Assembly (NCBI GenBank): GCA_900541055.1 | Contig: UQHZ01000012.1 | Location: 1 to 57,634 of the forward strand | Direction: 5' to 3' | DNA from: an uncultured Collinsella sp. | GTDB lineage: Bacteria; Actinomycetota; Coriobacteriia; Coriobacteriales; Coriobacteriaceae | Length of the DNA: 57,634 bases | In this document: one piece after another, positions 25,636 through 33,685 of the stretch | Numbering within the stretch: position 1 is the first letter of the stretch | Layout: each line of letters opens with the position of its first letter | Notes under the pieces: model-generated | What the model saw: the letters and a program-made list of their open reading frames with translations, nothing else | Databases searched by the model: none | Told to the model about the DNA's origin: nothing | Translations under genes and position numbers: made by a program

Positions 25636-26765
25636 CGCTCCTTAAACGAAAGTTCGATAGTTACCTTGGAAAACGCGACGGTCACGCCGCCGTGAGCGAG
25701 CTTCGGGAAGATAAGTTTGCCCCCGTCCGCGAGCGCCGCGCGCTCGCACACGTTGTCGACCCCAACAGTCGCGCGCACGAAATCAGATGGCGACACGCTG
25801 CCTTCGACCTGCGACAACTCCTCTGCGGAATACGTCGCAAGCGGGATATTGCGCGCGCGACAGAAGGCGAGCAGACCCTCCTCGTGCGCCTTCACGTCGA
25901 TCGTCGCCGCCTCGCGCACGGCCGAAGGCGAGATGCCCGCCTGCCCGCACGCGAGAAGAAACGCCTCCCCGATCGCTTCGGCGCACGCACCGCGACGGCA
26001 CCCTATGCCCGCAACGATGCAGGGCACGACAAGGCGAAGCGGCTCGGGCGCAGGCGCCTGCGCCCGCATGCCCGCCGGCATCCCCGTCTCACCGGCGGGC
26101 ACGACCTCGCCCGTTGTCTCCGCCGCGCGAACGGGCGCACCTGCATTCGCGTCAGCGAACGGCGACACGACGATATCGGCCCGAGCGCGGTCGGACGCAA
26201 TGTCAACCCCCTCAGGCGGCTGTCCCGAAATCGGCAAGTCGGAATAGAGCGTCACGCGCCCGCCCGAAAGCAGCCGCGCCGACACTCGCTTGATAGCCTC
26301 GGGATTCGAAACGGCGAGCCCCGCACAGCGCGCCCACGTATCCACCGCCCACACGCCGCGGACGTCGGTCGCCGTGGTGATGACGGGGATGGCCCCTGCC
26401 GCGCGTGCCACAGTTTGCGCAAGCTCGATCGCACCGCCCAAATGCCCCGACAAAAGCGGGACGGCAAAGCGCCCCGCCTCGTCAATCACCACAACCGCGG
26501 GATCGGTTGCCTTCGAGGCGACATGCGGCGCGATCGCCCGCACGGCGATGCCCGCCGCGCCCACGAACAGAAGCGCGTCCGACGTTTCCCACGCGAGCGC
26601 CGTCCATGCGCGCAGGTCGACCTTCCCCTCACCGAACCCGCGCGAAACAGAAACGTCCCAGCCAGGGTCATCTTCACCTGTCTGCGCGCAATCGGAAAGC
26701 GCGCGTGCGGTGCGCTCCGCCAACGCATACCCCCTCTCAGTGAACGCTATGCAGGAAACCCTCAT
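25632..26765 (-). CDS. cbiG: Cobalt-precorrin-5A hydrolase
   Basis: Opens the delta-lactone of cobalt-precorrin-5A and releases acetaldehyde. It has 377 residues. The N-terminal domain has LLFVGAAGIAVRAIAPHV (about 65-82) and VVVIDEAGRFAVPLLSGHLGG (two overlapping family motifs). The C-terminal CbiG domain has VAGIGCRRGACAEAI and the family's IDVKAHEEGLLAF. A Pro/Ala-rich linker around residues 205-240 joins them. The ATG at 26765 follows directly on the ancestral stop of cbiL. Confidence 0.95.
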   Translation of the reverse strand: MRVSCIAFTERGYALAERTARALSDCAQTGEDDPGWDVSVSRGFGEGKVDLRAWTALAWETSDALLFVGAAGIAVRAIAPHVASKATDPAVVVIDEAGRFAVPLLSGHLGGAIELAQTVARAAGAIPVITTATDVRGVWAVDTWARCAGLAVSNPEAIKRVSARLLSGGRVTLYSDLPISGQPPEGVDIASDRARADIVVSPFADANAGAPVRAAETTGEVVPAGETGMPAGMRAQAPAPEPLRLVVPCIVAGIGCRRGACAEAIGEAFLLACGQAGISPSAVREAATIDVKAHEEGLLAFCRARNIPLATYSAEELSQVEGSVSPSDFVRATVGVDNVCERAALADGGKLIFPKLAHGGVTVAFSKVTIELSFKER

Positions 26766-27031
26766 CTAGCGCACCACCATCGTCGAGAAGTAGCTGCCCC
26801 GATCGGGCACATCGTCGAGAAGTAGCTGCCCCGATCGGGCACATCGTCGAGCGAGCGGTACACGCGCTCGCCCGGAAGCCCACAGTCCTCTACGAGCTCG
26901 GCACCGTCGAAGGCGCCCTCCTCGCGAAGGATGCGCTTCGTGTCCTCAAGCGAGCGGCGCGCCTTCATGACCACCTTCGTCCCCGGCCAGCCGATTGCGC
27001 GGCGCACCCCGCACAGCACGCCTTTACTCAT
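26762..27031 (-). pseudogene. cbiL: Broken cobalt-precorrin-2 C20-methyltransferase (internal deletion)
   Basis: Intact CbiL adds the C20 methyl group at the start of the corrin pathway and is about 230 residues long. Here only about 89 codons are open. The first nine residues, MSKGVLCGV, look like the normal start. They run straight into WPGTKVVMKARRSLEDTKR and then GLPGERVYRSLDDVPDRG, the normal C-terminal fifth. The SAM-binding and catalytic middle is gone, with the frame kept. In addition, a 32-bp tandem duplication (26779-26842) shifts the end from the expected STMVVR to STMCPIGAATSRRWWCAR. The start overlaps cbiD. No other C20-methyltransferase is seen in the window. Confidence 0.85.
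26779..26851. repeat. 32-bp tandem duplication inside the cbiL remnant
   Basis: Bases 26779-26810 and 26811-26842 are identical (unit starts ATCGTCGAGAAGTAGCTG), followed by nine bases of a third copy. Because 32 is not a multiple of three, the second copy shifts the reading frame of the last codons of cbiL. Confidence 0.97.
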
Positions 27032-28208
27032 ACGTCGCCCCCAATTCCCCGATGACTGCATCGGCGCCCGACGTGCGGAAAAGCTCGCGGCGCTCGGCGT
27101 CGAACACGACCGCGGCGATGTCGCATGCGCCCGCCGCGCGGCGGCGCAACCTGTCCTCGATTGCCGCAGCGAGCGAGGCGCGCGCAGCGTCCCCCACGCC
27201 GGCGGCCTCGATTACCTCGAGCGCCGCCGTGGTCGTGACCGACGACATGATCTCGCGCACGGTCTTCGCGCCCGCGCCGGCCAAGGCCGCGTGGGCGGCC
27301 AGAATCTCCGCGCGGCAGTCGGCGGTACGCGAATGGGTGTCCATGATGCCGCCAGCGACCTTCACCAGCTTGCCGATGTGTCCCACAAGAAGGACATTGG
27401 TGAATCCCTCGCGAACGCAGCAATCAATCGCATCGCCCACAAAGTTGGAGATGAAGACCACCGGCGCACCGTTTAGGTGGAAATGCCCCGAGATGAACTG
27501 CCCGCCGTAGTTGCCGGGCGTGAGCACGACTCCGCGCCGCCCCATAGCCGCATGCTGCCGGATCTCGAGCTCGATACTGTCGCGCAAGGCAGCGAGGCTG
27601 CGCGGCTCGACGATGCCCGTCGTGCCCAGGATGGAGATGCCGCCCTCTATCCCCAGGTGCGGGTTGAAGGTCTTTTTGGCAAGGGAAACGCCCTCGGGTA
27701 CCGAAATCGTCACAGCAATATTTCCAGAAAAGCCGTGCGCGGCGCACACCTCGCGCACCGCCGAAGTGATCATCGCGCGCGGCGTCGCGTTGATGGCGGC
27801 CGCCCCCACCGGCTGCTCGAGCCCGGGCAACGTCACGCGCCCCACGCCCACGCCGCCATCGACGGAAACTTCCGATTCGCGCGTGGGCACGCCTTTGCTG
27901 CCCGCAGCGCCCGTGCCCGACCCCGCATGTTCCACGCGCGCGTACACGAGCACGCCGTCGGTCACATCGGCATCGTCGCCTGCGTCCTTTCGCACGGCGC
28001 ACTGGGCACACCCCTCGCCGATGCATGCGTCGACCACGTTCGCCTCGACGGGCAGCCCGCCGGGGGTGACGATCGACACGAGGCCGACGAGCTTTCGTGA
28101 CAAGAGCATCTCGCAGGCCGCCTTCGCCGCGAGCGCGGCGCAGCTCCCCGTGGTGTAGCCGCAGCGCAGGCGGGTCGTCCCGGTATATATGTAGTGCTCG
28201 AAGGCCAC
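27024..28208 (-). CDS. cbiD: Cobalt-precorrin-5B C1-methyltransferase
   Basis: Adds the C1 methyl group in the anaerobic corrin pathway. It has 394 residues. The family signature LRCGYTTGSCAALAAKAA is near residues 13-30. Other typical blocks are VTLPGLEQPVGAAAINATPR, ISILGTTGIVEPRS and LLVGHIGKLVKVAGG. The start is GTG at 28208, one base after the cbiF stop; no ATG fits. The end overlaps the cbiL remnant's ATG (TATGAGTAA). Confidence 0.94.
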   Translation of the reverse strand: MAFEHYIYTGTTRLRCGYTTGSCAALAAKAACEMLLSRKLVGLVSIVTPGGLPVEANVVDACIGEGCAQCAVRKDAGDDADVTDGVLVYARVEHAGSGTGAAGSKGVPTRESEVSVDGGVGVGRVTLPGLEQPVGAAAINATPRAMITSAVREVCAAHGFSGNIAVTISVPEGVSLAKKTFNPHLGIEGGISILGTTGIVEPRSLAALRDSIELEIRQHAAMGRRGVVLTPGNYGGQFISGHFHLNGAPVVFISNFVGDAIDCCVREGFTNVLLVGHIGKLVKVAGGIMDTHSRTADCRAEILAAHAALAGAGAKTVREIMSSVTTTAALEVIEAAGVGDAARASLAAAIEDRLRRRAAGACDIAAVVFDAERRELFRTSGADAVIGELGATYE

Positions 28209-28209
28209 G

Positions 28210-29001
28210 CTAGCTGCTCGCCTTCCGATACCCCGTGGCAAACGAAGGGTCGTAAAGCTTGCTGCGCTCGTACGACTCCGCTTGCGCGCCGTTGTGCGCA
28301 AGCCCGCCGCGAGCCCCGAGCACGCGGCCCACCACCACGAGCGCCGTGCGGTCGATGCCCTCTCGCGCGCCCGCATCGGCGAGCGTGCCCACTGTGCATC
28401 GCACCACGCGCTCCTCAGGCCAGGTCGCCTTGTACACGAGCGCCGCCGGCTCGTCGGAGCTGCGGCCCGCGGCCAAAAGCTCGGCGGAAAGCTCGGCGAG
28501 CATACCCGAGCTCAGGAAGATGACCATAGTCGAGCCGCTTTCCGCCATGGTGCGCATGCCCTCGCCCGCGGGCATGGGGGTACGTCCGGAAAGCCGCGTG
28601 ATCACGACCGACTGGCTGATTCCCGGCAGCGTGTATTCCTGGCGAAGCGCCGCCGCGGCACCGCAAAAGCTCGACACGCCGGGCACCACCTCGTAGTCCA
28701 CGCCGCGCGCGTCGAGCGCGTCCATCTGCTCCTGGATGGCGCCGTACAGGCATGGGTCGCCCGTGTGCAGGCGCACCACTTCCTCGCCCCGCGCATCTGC
28801 CGCGCACATCACGTCGAGCACTTCCTCCAAGGTCATGTGCGCGCTGTCGTAGACGATGCAGGATTCCTTGCACTCAGCGAGCAGCTCGGGGTTCACAAGG
28901 CTTCCCGCCCAAACGACCACGTCGGCTGCGCGCAGAAGGCGCGCCCCGCGCAGCGTGATAAGGTCGGCGGCGCCCGAGCCTGCGCCAACGATATGAATCA
29001 T
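28210..29001 (-). CDS. cbiF: Cobalt-precorrin-4 C11-methyltransferase
   Basis: Methylates C11 in the anaerobic corrin pathway. It has 263 residues. The N-terminal MIHIVGAGSGAADLITLRGA, VVWAGSLVNPELLA, VVRLHTGDPCLYGAIQEQ and VVPGVSSFCGAAAAL are typical of CbiF/CobM. The ATG at 29001 has GGGAAGGGAAGG upstream. It is the first gene of the minus-strand operon that runs to 13190. No riboswitch core and no clear promoter is seen on this strand upstream. Confidence 0.96.
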   Translation of the reverse strand: MIHIVGAGSGAADLITLRGARLLRAADVVVWAGSLVNPELLAECKESCIVYDSAHMTLEEVLDVMCAADARGEEVVRLHTGDPCLYGAIQEQMDALDARGVDYEVVPGVSSFCGAAAALRQEYTLPGISQSVVITRLSGRTPMPAGEGMRTMAESGSTMVIFLSSGMLAELSAELLAAGRSSDEPAALVYKATWPEERVVRCTVGTLADAGAREGIDRTALVVVGRVLGARGGLAHNGAQAESYERSKLYDPSFATGYRKASS

Positions 29002-29132
29002 CCGAGCCTTCCCTTCCCGTTTCTCATCGCAACCGTTTACGCCGCCATTCGCGCAGCGGGCAAAACACGGCGCCTGCGGCGGCAATCGGCGCAAATACGC
29101 AGGCAGGAGGCGCAATGCCGCCCGCCCTGGCT

Positions 29133-29161
29133 TTGACACGTTCACAAGTGCCCACTATCAT
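29133..29161 (+). promoter_or_regulatory. Near-consensus promoter of the cbiK/uptake operon
   Basis: TTGACA (29133-29138) and TATCAT (29156-29161) are exactly 17 bases apart, so transcription should start near 29168, before the cobalamin riboswitch. The -10 lies in a small palindrome (CTATCATAG), so a divergent -10 (TATGAT) is also present on the minus strand, but without a good -35 at 17 bases. Confidence 0.75.
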
Positions 29162-29199
29162 AGTAAAAGATTCGGCAACGAGCATATGACAATCGGATA

Positions 29200-29340
29200 A
29201 AAGGAAATGACCGGCGCGGCGCCCGCACAGCCCGCGCTGGCTTGCGGAGGGAACCAGGTGGGAATCCTGGGCAAGGGACATTACTGTATAGGACGCGCGG
29301 GCGAACCGCCTCGCGCCCCAAGCCAGACTGCTTCGCCTTT
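29200..29340 (+). ncRNA. Cobalamin riboswitch
   Basis: The conserved core is recognisable: GGGAACCAGGTGGGAATCC, TGGGCAAGGGACATTACTGTA, then GGACGCGCGGGCGAACCGCC and the B12-box-like AAGCCAGACTGC near 29325-29336. This matches the AdoCbl/cobalamin class (gAA..AGGTGnGAATCC, then ACTGTA). It lies between the promoter and the cbiK start on the plus strand, so it should switch off the uptake arm when cobalamin is plentiful. Boundaries are approximate. Together with the promoter and the platform it accounts for most of the 458-base gap 29002-29459. Confidence 0.88.
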
Positions 29341-29344
29341 TCCT

Positions 29345-29417
29345 CACGGCATCGCCGTGGCGTTAGCTCCTTGTGAACCCCGAGGGGTGCGCTTTTCTTT
29401 CGCTTGTGCCGACAAGC
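29345..29417 (+). promoter_or_regulatory. Probable expression platform of the cobalamin riboswitch
   Basis: Three small hairpins follow the aptamer: CACGGC/GCCGTG (29345-29359), ACCCC/GGGGT (29377-29388, followed by GCGCTTTTCTTTC, terminator-like) and GCTTGT/ACAAGC (29402-29417). The second suggests transcription termination as the output. Pairing between the aptamer loop and one of these was not worked out. Confidence 0.45.
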
Positions 29418-29459
29418 AACTGTCGCCGGGGGACCGGCAAACCGAGGAAAGGAAAAACC

Positions 29460-30386
29460 ATGTCCGACCAGATGTCACGCCGCGGCTTCATGGGCGCCGC
29501 AGCAACCGGAGCCATCGCGCTCGCCGGAGTCGCGCTCGCGGGCTGCTCCAACACCTCCGCGAGTTCCGAGAAATCGAGTGAAAAGGAGAAGGCCGTGAAG
29601 CCGGTCATCCTCGTCACGAGCTTCGGCACGAGCTACAACGACTCGCGCCACATCACCATCGGCGCCATCGAAGACGCTATCCGCGAGAAGTACTGGCAGG
29701 ACTACGACATCCGCCGCGCCTTCACCGCGCAGATCATCATCGACAAGCTGAAGAAGCGCGACGGCATCACGATCGACAACATGACCGAGGCGCTCGACCG
29801 CTGCGTGGAAGACGGCGTGAAGGAAATCGTCGTGCAGCCGACGCATCTCATGGGTGGCCTGGAATACACCGACGTGAAAGACGAACTCGACAAGTACGCC
29901 GACAAGTTCGACAAAATCTCGCTCGGCGACCCGCTGCTCACCTCCGACGACGACTACAAGAAGGTGGCCGCAGCCATTAAGGAGAACATGGCATCCTTCG
30001 ACGACGGCAAGACGGCGCTGTGCCTCATGGGCCACGGCACCGAAGCCGATTCCAACGCCGACTATGCCAAGATGCAGGAAGTGTTTAAGATCGAGGGCTT
30101 AACGCAGTTCTTCGTCGGCACCGTCGAGGCTGAACCGACCTGCGAGGATGTTATCGCCGCCGCGAGCGCCGCAGGCTACAAGAAGGCCGTGCTCGCGCCG
30201 TTCATGGTGGTCGCGGGCGACCACGCGAACAACGACATGGCAGACGAGACCGACCCCGACAGCTGGGCTGCGAAGTTCGCGGCCGCCGGCTTCGAAGTGA
30301 CGTGCCTGCTCCAAGGTCTGGGACAGAACGTCGCGGTCGACGACATCTACGTCTCGCACGTGGACGACGCCATCGCCAAGCTGTAA
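29460..30386 (+). CDS. cbiK: Exported lipoprotein cobaltochelatase, CbiK family
   Basis: CbiK inserts cobalt into sirohydrochlorin. The 308-residue protein carries a signal unusual for this role: a twin-arginine-type motif SRRGFM (6-11), a hydrophobic stretch and a lipobox LAGC with the acylated cysteine at 29. It should therefore sit on the outer face of the membrane. Catalytic histidines fit the family: MGHGTEADSN (H192) and AGDHANND (H255), 63 residues apart, as in Salmonella CbiK (145 and 207). The ATG at 29460 follows GAGGAAAGG. It heads the riboswitch-controlled operon with an ABC transporter. No cytoplasmic chelatase gene is visible in the window. Confidence 0.88.
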   Translation: MSDQMSRRGFMGAAATGAIALAGVALAGCSNTSASSEKSSEKEKAVKPVILVTSFGTSYNDSRHITIGAIEDAIREKYWQDYDIRRAFTAQIIIDKLKKRDGITIDNMTEALDRCVEDGVKEIVVQPTHLMGGLEYTDVKDELDKYADKFDKISLGDPLLTSDDDYKKVAAAIKENMASFDDGKTALCLMGHGTEADSNADYAKMQEVFKIEGLTQFFVGTVEAEPTCEDVIAAASAAGYKKAVLAPFMVVAGDHANNDMADETDPDSWAAKFAAAGFEVTCLLQGLGQNVAVDDIYVSHVDDAIAKL

Positions 30387-30397
30387 ACTCGCCGCGC

Positions 30398-30468
30398 ACG
30401 GGGGCGCCGGTCGCGTCCCCGTGCAACGGGCATGCGCCTTCCCCGACTGACGGCGCATGCCCGTTGCA
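30398..30468 (+). promoter_or_regulatory. Two strong hairpins between cbiK and the next lipoprotein gene
   Basis: CACGGGG/CCCCGTG pairs at about 30398-30424. A perfect 17-bp stem follows: arm 30422-30438 (TGCAACGGGCATGCGCC) with arm 30452-30468. No U-run follows. Such intra-operon stems often mark processing or lower downstream expression; the effect here is unknown. Confidence 0.6.
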
Positions 30469-30530
30469 TTCGCATCCCGCCCGCCCACCGCACGGCGCGG
30501 GCGGTCGAAGCGATTGAAAGGAACCCCTCC

Positions 30531-31064
30531 ATGTTGAAGAAAACCCTCGCCTTCGCCCTGTCGGCGGCGCTTTTCGCGTTCTCGCTCGCCGGCTGCGGCG
30601 GAAATTCAATCGACAGCGCAAAGGCAAGCGATGCCGATTCCCAGGAAAAGACCGAACAGGCGGCCGATGCGCCCGAGGGCGCAAGCGCTGCCCCCATCAC
30701 CGCCGACAAGGTGGCCGACGGCACCTATCCGATCACCGTAGATTCCAGCTCGAACATGTTCAGGATTGTGGACGCCCAGCTCATCGTGGAAAACGGCTCC
30801 ATGCACTGCGTGATGACACTTTCCGGCACGGGCTACGGCAAGCTCTTCATGGGCACGGGTGACGAGGCTGCCGCCGCGAGCGAGGCCGACTTCATCCCCT
30901 ATGTGGAAAACGCGGAAGGCAAGTACACCTACGACGTGCCCGTTGAAGCGCTCGACGAGGACACCGCCTGCGCCGCGTGGAGTATTAGAAAAGAGCAGTG
31001 GTACGACCGCACGCTCGTGTTCGAATCCGCCGGCGTCGATCTGCGCGCCGACGCACTGAAGTAA
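30531..31064 (+). CDS. Small lipoprotein of the cobalamin-regulated operon
   Basis: A 177-residue lipoprotein of unknown function: signal MLKKTLAFALSAALFAFS, lipobox LAGC (cysteine at about 22), a Ser/Glu/Ala-rich linker to about 60, then one compact beta-rich domain (about 60-177). The domain (DGTYPITVDSSSNMF; VENGSMHCVMTLSGTGYGKLF; VEALDE) looks like a relative of the domain at the N-terminus of the next protein. It could bind a corrinoid, a tetrapyrrole or a metal at the surface; the sequence does not decide. The start is chosen by AAAGGA upstream and a proper signal peptide. Four bases separate its stop from the next start. Confidence 0.8.
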   Translation: MLKKTLAFALSAALFAFSLAGCGGNSIDSAKASDADSQEKTEQAADAPEGASAAPITADKVADGTYPITVDSSSNMFRIVDAQLIVENGSMHCVMTLSGTGYGKLFMGTGDEAAAASEADFIPYVENAEGKYTYDVPVEALDEDTACAAWSIRKEQWYDRTLVFESAGVDLRADALK

Positions 31065-31068
31065 CGCC

Positions 31069-32640
31069 ATGCGGTCGATTCTTCCCAAGGGGGAAAACAG
31101 GAAGCGCCACAGCATCGCGGCGCGCGCGATCGCCTGCGTTCTCGTCGCCCTGCTCGCGCTTCCCTTCGCGGGGTGCAGCGCGAGCCCGAACGCGACCGGT
31201 GGCACGGCGGGCTCTCAGGAATACACTGTGAGCGTCTCGCTTTCCGGTGGGTCAGGGCGTGCAAGCATCGCCTCGCCCACCACAATTGTGAAGGATGGCG
31301 ACACCTACACCGCGACCATCACCTGGTCGAGTTCGAACTACGACAAGATGACCGTCGACGGCGTGGACTACGTGCCCGTAAACGACGGCGGCAACTCCAC
31401 GTTCGAGATACCCGTCACGCTCGACGAGGACATCGCTGTGTCGGCCGAGACCGTCGCCATGTCGACGCCGCACACCATCGACTACACGCTCTACTTCGAC
31501 TCATCCACCATGAAGGAGAAATCGGGCGACGATGCAAGCGGCGGCTCCCCTGCGCGAACGGCTTCAAGCGCCGCGGCCGACTTCCACAACGCCGATTTGG
31601 GCTGCGGCTGGGAGCCGACGGGGACGCTTCAGCTTGAATACGCCGAGCACTTCACTGTCGACGAGTTCGAAGGCGGCCTGCGGCTTATCTGCGTTTCGAA
31701 CGGGGAGCGCTTCCTCGTGGTGCCACAAGATGCGAAGGTACCTGATGGGTTGAGCTCCGACATCGCGGTCATAAGGCGCCCCGCCGACAAGGTGTACCTC
31801 GTGTCGTCGGCGACGATGTGCCTGGTCGACGCGCTCGATGCGAACGACAATATCCTCATGTCGGGCACGAAGGCTAACGATTGCTCGGTCGCGGGCTTCA
31901 AAAGCGCGCTCGAAAGTGGGGCGATCGCCTACGGCGGCAAGTACAGCGCGCCCGACTACGAGCGAATATCGGCCTCGGGCTGCACGCTCGCCATCGAGAA
32001 CACCATGATCAACCACACGCCCGATGTGAAGGAAAAGCTGCAGAAGCTCGGGCTCGTCGTGCTCACCGAACAGTCGTCGAGCGAGCCCGAAGCACTCGGG
32101 CGCCTCGAGTGGATTAAGCTTTTCGGCGTCCTGTTCGACAAGGAAGACGAGGCCGCGCACCTGTTCAACGAGCAGAAGGCCCGCGTCGAGCAAACGTCAG
32201 GGCTCGCGTCGTCAGGAAAAACCGTGGCGTATTTCTACATTAACTCGAACGGGGCCGCCGTCACGCGGCGGGCGGGCGACTACGTGGCGCAGATGATCGA
32301 GCTTGCAGGCGGCAGCTACGCACTCGATGACGCGCAGACGGCGTCGACGTCAGGTTCGTCAGTAACGCTCGAAATGGAGCGCTTCTACGCGACGGCGAAG
32401 GATGCCGACATTATCGTCTACAACGGCACCATCGACGAATCGGTTGCCACCTTGAACGACTTCGTAGGCAAAAACGCGCTATTGTCGCAGTTCAAAGCCG
32501 TGAAGAACGGCAACGTCTGGGTCACAAGCGCCGACATGTACCAGCAGATGACTTCCACCGCCGACATTATCGACGAGCTGCACGGGGCGTTCACCGGCGA
32601 TGACGCGAGCGACTTCCATTATCTGAGGAAGCTCGGCTAG
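31069..32640 (+). CDS. ABC transporter substrate-binding lipoprotein (BtuF/FecB type) with extra N-terminal domain
   Basis: The 523-residue lipoprotein should capture the substrate for the permease encoded next. After a signal and lipobox FAGC (cysteine at about 36) comes a beta domain (about 50-145; TATITWSSSNYDKMTVDG, STFEIPVTLDEDI, MSTPHTIDYTLYF), a short Ser/Ala linker, then a class III binding protein (about 170-523; VYLVSSATMCLVDALDA, LGLVVLTEQSSSEPEALGRL, YFYINSNGAAVTRRAGDYVA). The riboswitch upstream points to corrinoids or a precursor, but heme or cobalt complexes are possible. Confidence 0.85.
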   Translation: MRSILPKGENRKRHSIAARAIACVLVALLALPFAGCSASPNATGGTAGSQEYTVSVSLSGGSGRASIASPTTIVKDGDTYTATITWSSSNYDKMTVDGVDYVPVNDGGNSTFEIPVTLDEDIAVSAETVAMSTPHTIDYTLYFDSSTMKEKSGDDASGGSPARTASSAAADFHNADLGCGWEPTGTLQLEYAEHFTVDEFEGGLRLICVSNGERFLVVPQDAKVPDGLSSDIAVIRRPADKVYLVSSATMCLVDALDANDNILMSGTKANDCSVAGFKSALESGAIAYGGKYSAPDYERISASGCTLAIENTMINHTPDVKEKLQKLGLVVLTEQSSSEPEALGRLEWIKLFGVLFDKEDEAAHLFNEQKARVEQTSGLASSGKTVAYFYINSNGAAVTRRAGDYVAQMIELAGGSYALDDAQTASTSGSSVTLEMERFYATAKDADIIVYNGTIDESVATLNDFVGKNALLSQFKAVKNGNVWVTSADMYQQMTSTADIIDELHGAFTGDDASDFHYLRKLG

Positions 32641-32644
32641 CACC

Positions 32645-33685
32645 ATGAGAAGCCGACTTTCCATGGCATACGACGAATCGGGGCGCGCCGCGCGGTGTCG
32701 CGTCGTGACGGCGCTGCTCGCTGTTGCCCTCATCGTGCTCGTCGGGGCCAACCTGTGCATCGGGAGCGTGCTCGTGCCCGCAGACCACATCCCCGGCATC
32801 CTTTCGGGCGGCGCGGCCAATTCCATGGAAAGCCAGGTCATCTGGGAGATTCGCCTGCCGCGCGTGCTTTCAGCCGTGCTTCTCGGCGGGGCACTTTCGC
32901 TTTCCGGGTTCCTACTGCAGACGTTTTTCAACAACCCCATCGCCGACCCGTTCATCTTGGGCGTCTCCTCGGGCGCAAAGTTCGTCGTCGCGCTTACGAT
33001 GATCGTACTTCTGGGCGCGAACCAGGCCATGTCCTCGCCGGCCATGGTGGCCGCAGCGTTTCTGGGCTCGCTTATCACCATCGGCTTCGTGCTCCTCATC
33101 GCACGGCGCATAAGTTCCATGGCCATGCTCATCGTGGCGGGCGTCATGGTGGGATACATCTGCTCGGCGGCGACGAACTTCCTCATCGCCTTCGCCGACG
33201 ATCAGTCCATCGTAAACCTGCACAACTGGTCTTTGGGTAGTTTCTCGGGTTCGAGTTGGGACGACGTCGTGGTCATCGCGGTCGTGGTGATCACCGTGAG
33301 CGCATGCGTATTCGCGATATCGAAGCCCCTTTCCGCCTTCCAGCTGGGAGAAGCCTACGCAAAAAGCGTCGGCGTGAACGTCGCACGCTTCCGCGTGGTG
33401 CTCGTCCTTCTAGCGAGCATGCTCTCCGCCTGCGTGACCGCGTTCGCTGGTCCGGTGTCGTTCGTAGGCATCGCGGTTCCGCATCTCGTCAAGTCGGCGC
33501 TGAAGTCGTCGAAGCCCATCCGCGTGATTCCTGCGTGCTTCTTGGGAGGCGCCATCTTCTGCGCGGGCTGCGATTTGATCGCGCGCACGCTGTTCTCCCC
33601 CGTCGAGCTTTCCATCAGCGCCGTCACCGCCATCTTCGGCGCGCCGGTGGTTATCGCGCTCATGTTGAAGAAGCGGGTGAGGTAG
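32645..33685 (+). CDS. FecCD/BtuC-type ABC transporter permease
   Basis: Membrane channel for the corrinoid- or siderophore-type substrate delivered by the preceding lipoprotein. It has 346 residues and about nine or ten hydrophobic helices. Family motifs are IRLPRVLSAVLLGGALSLSG (about 70-89), NNPIADPFILGVSSGA (about 95-110) and the C-terminal GPVSFVGIAVPHLVKS. It lies four bases after the binding-protein stop and abuts the ATPase gene. Confidence 0.93.
   Translation: MRSRLSMAYDESGRAARCRVVTALLAVALIVLVGANLCIGSVLVPADHIPGILSGGAANSMESQVIWEIRLPRVLSAVLLGGALSLSGFLLQTFFNNPIADPFILGVSSGAKFVVALTMIVLLGANQAMSSPAMVAAAFLGSLITIGFVLLIARRISSMAMLIVAGVMVGYICSAATNFLIAFADDQSIVNLHNWSLGSFSGSSWDDVVVIAVVVITVSACVFAISKPLSAFQLGEAYAKSVGVNVARFRVVLVLLASMLSACVTAFAGPVSFVGIAVPHLVKSALKSSKPIRVIPACFLGGAIFCAGCDLIARTLFSPVELSISAVTAIFGAPVVIALMLKKRVR

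Noticed and set aside
26779..26851. CRISPR-like repeat
   Set aside because: The two 32-bp units are directly adjacent with no spacers; it is a tandem duplication inside a gene. No CRISPR array was seen anywhere in the window.
29002..29240. Second cobalamin riboswitch on the minus strand before cbiF
   Set aside because: A B12-box-like AAAGCCAGGGCGGGC was seen, but there is no GGTGnGAATCC core or ACTGTA segment nearby.
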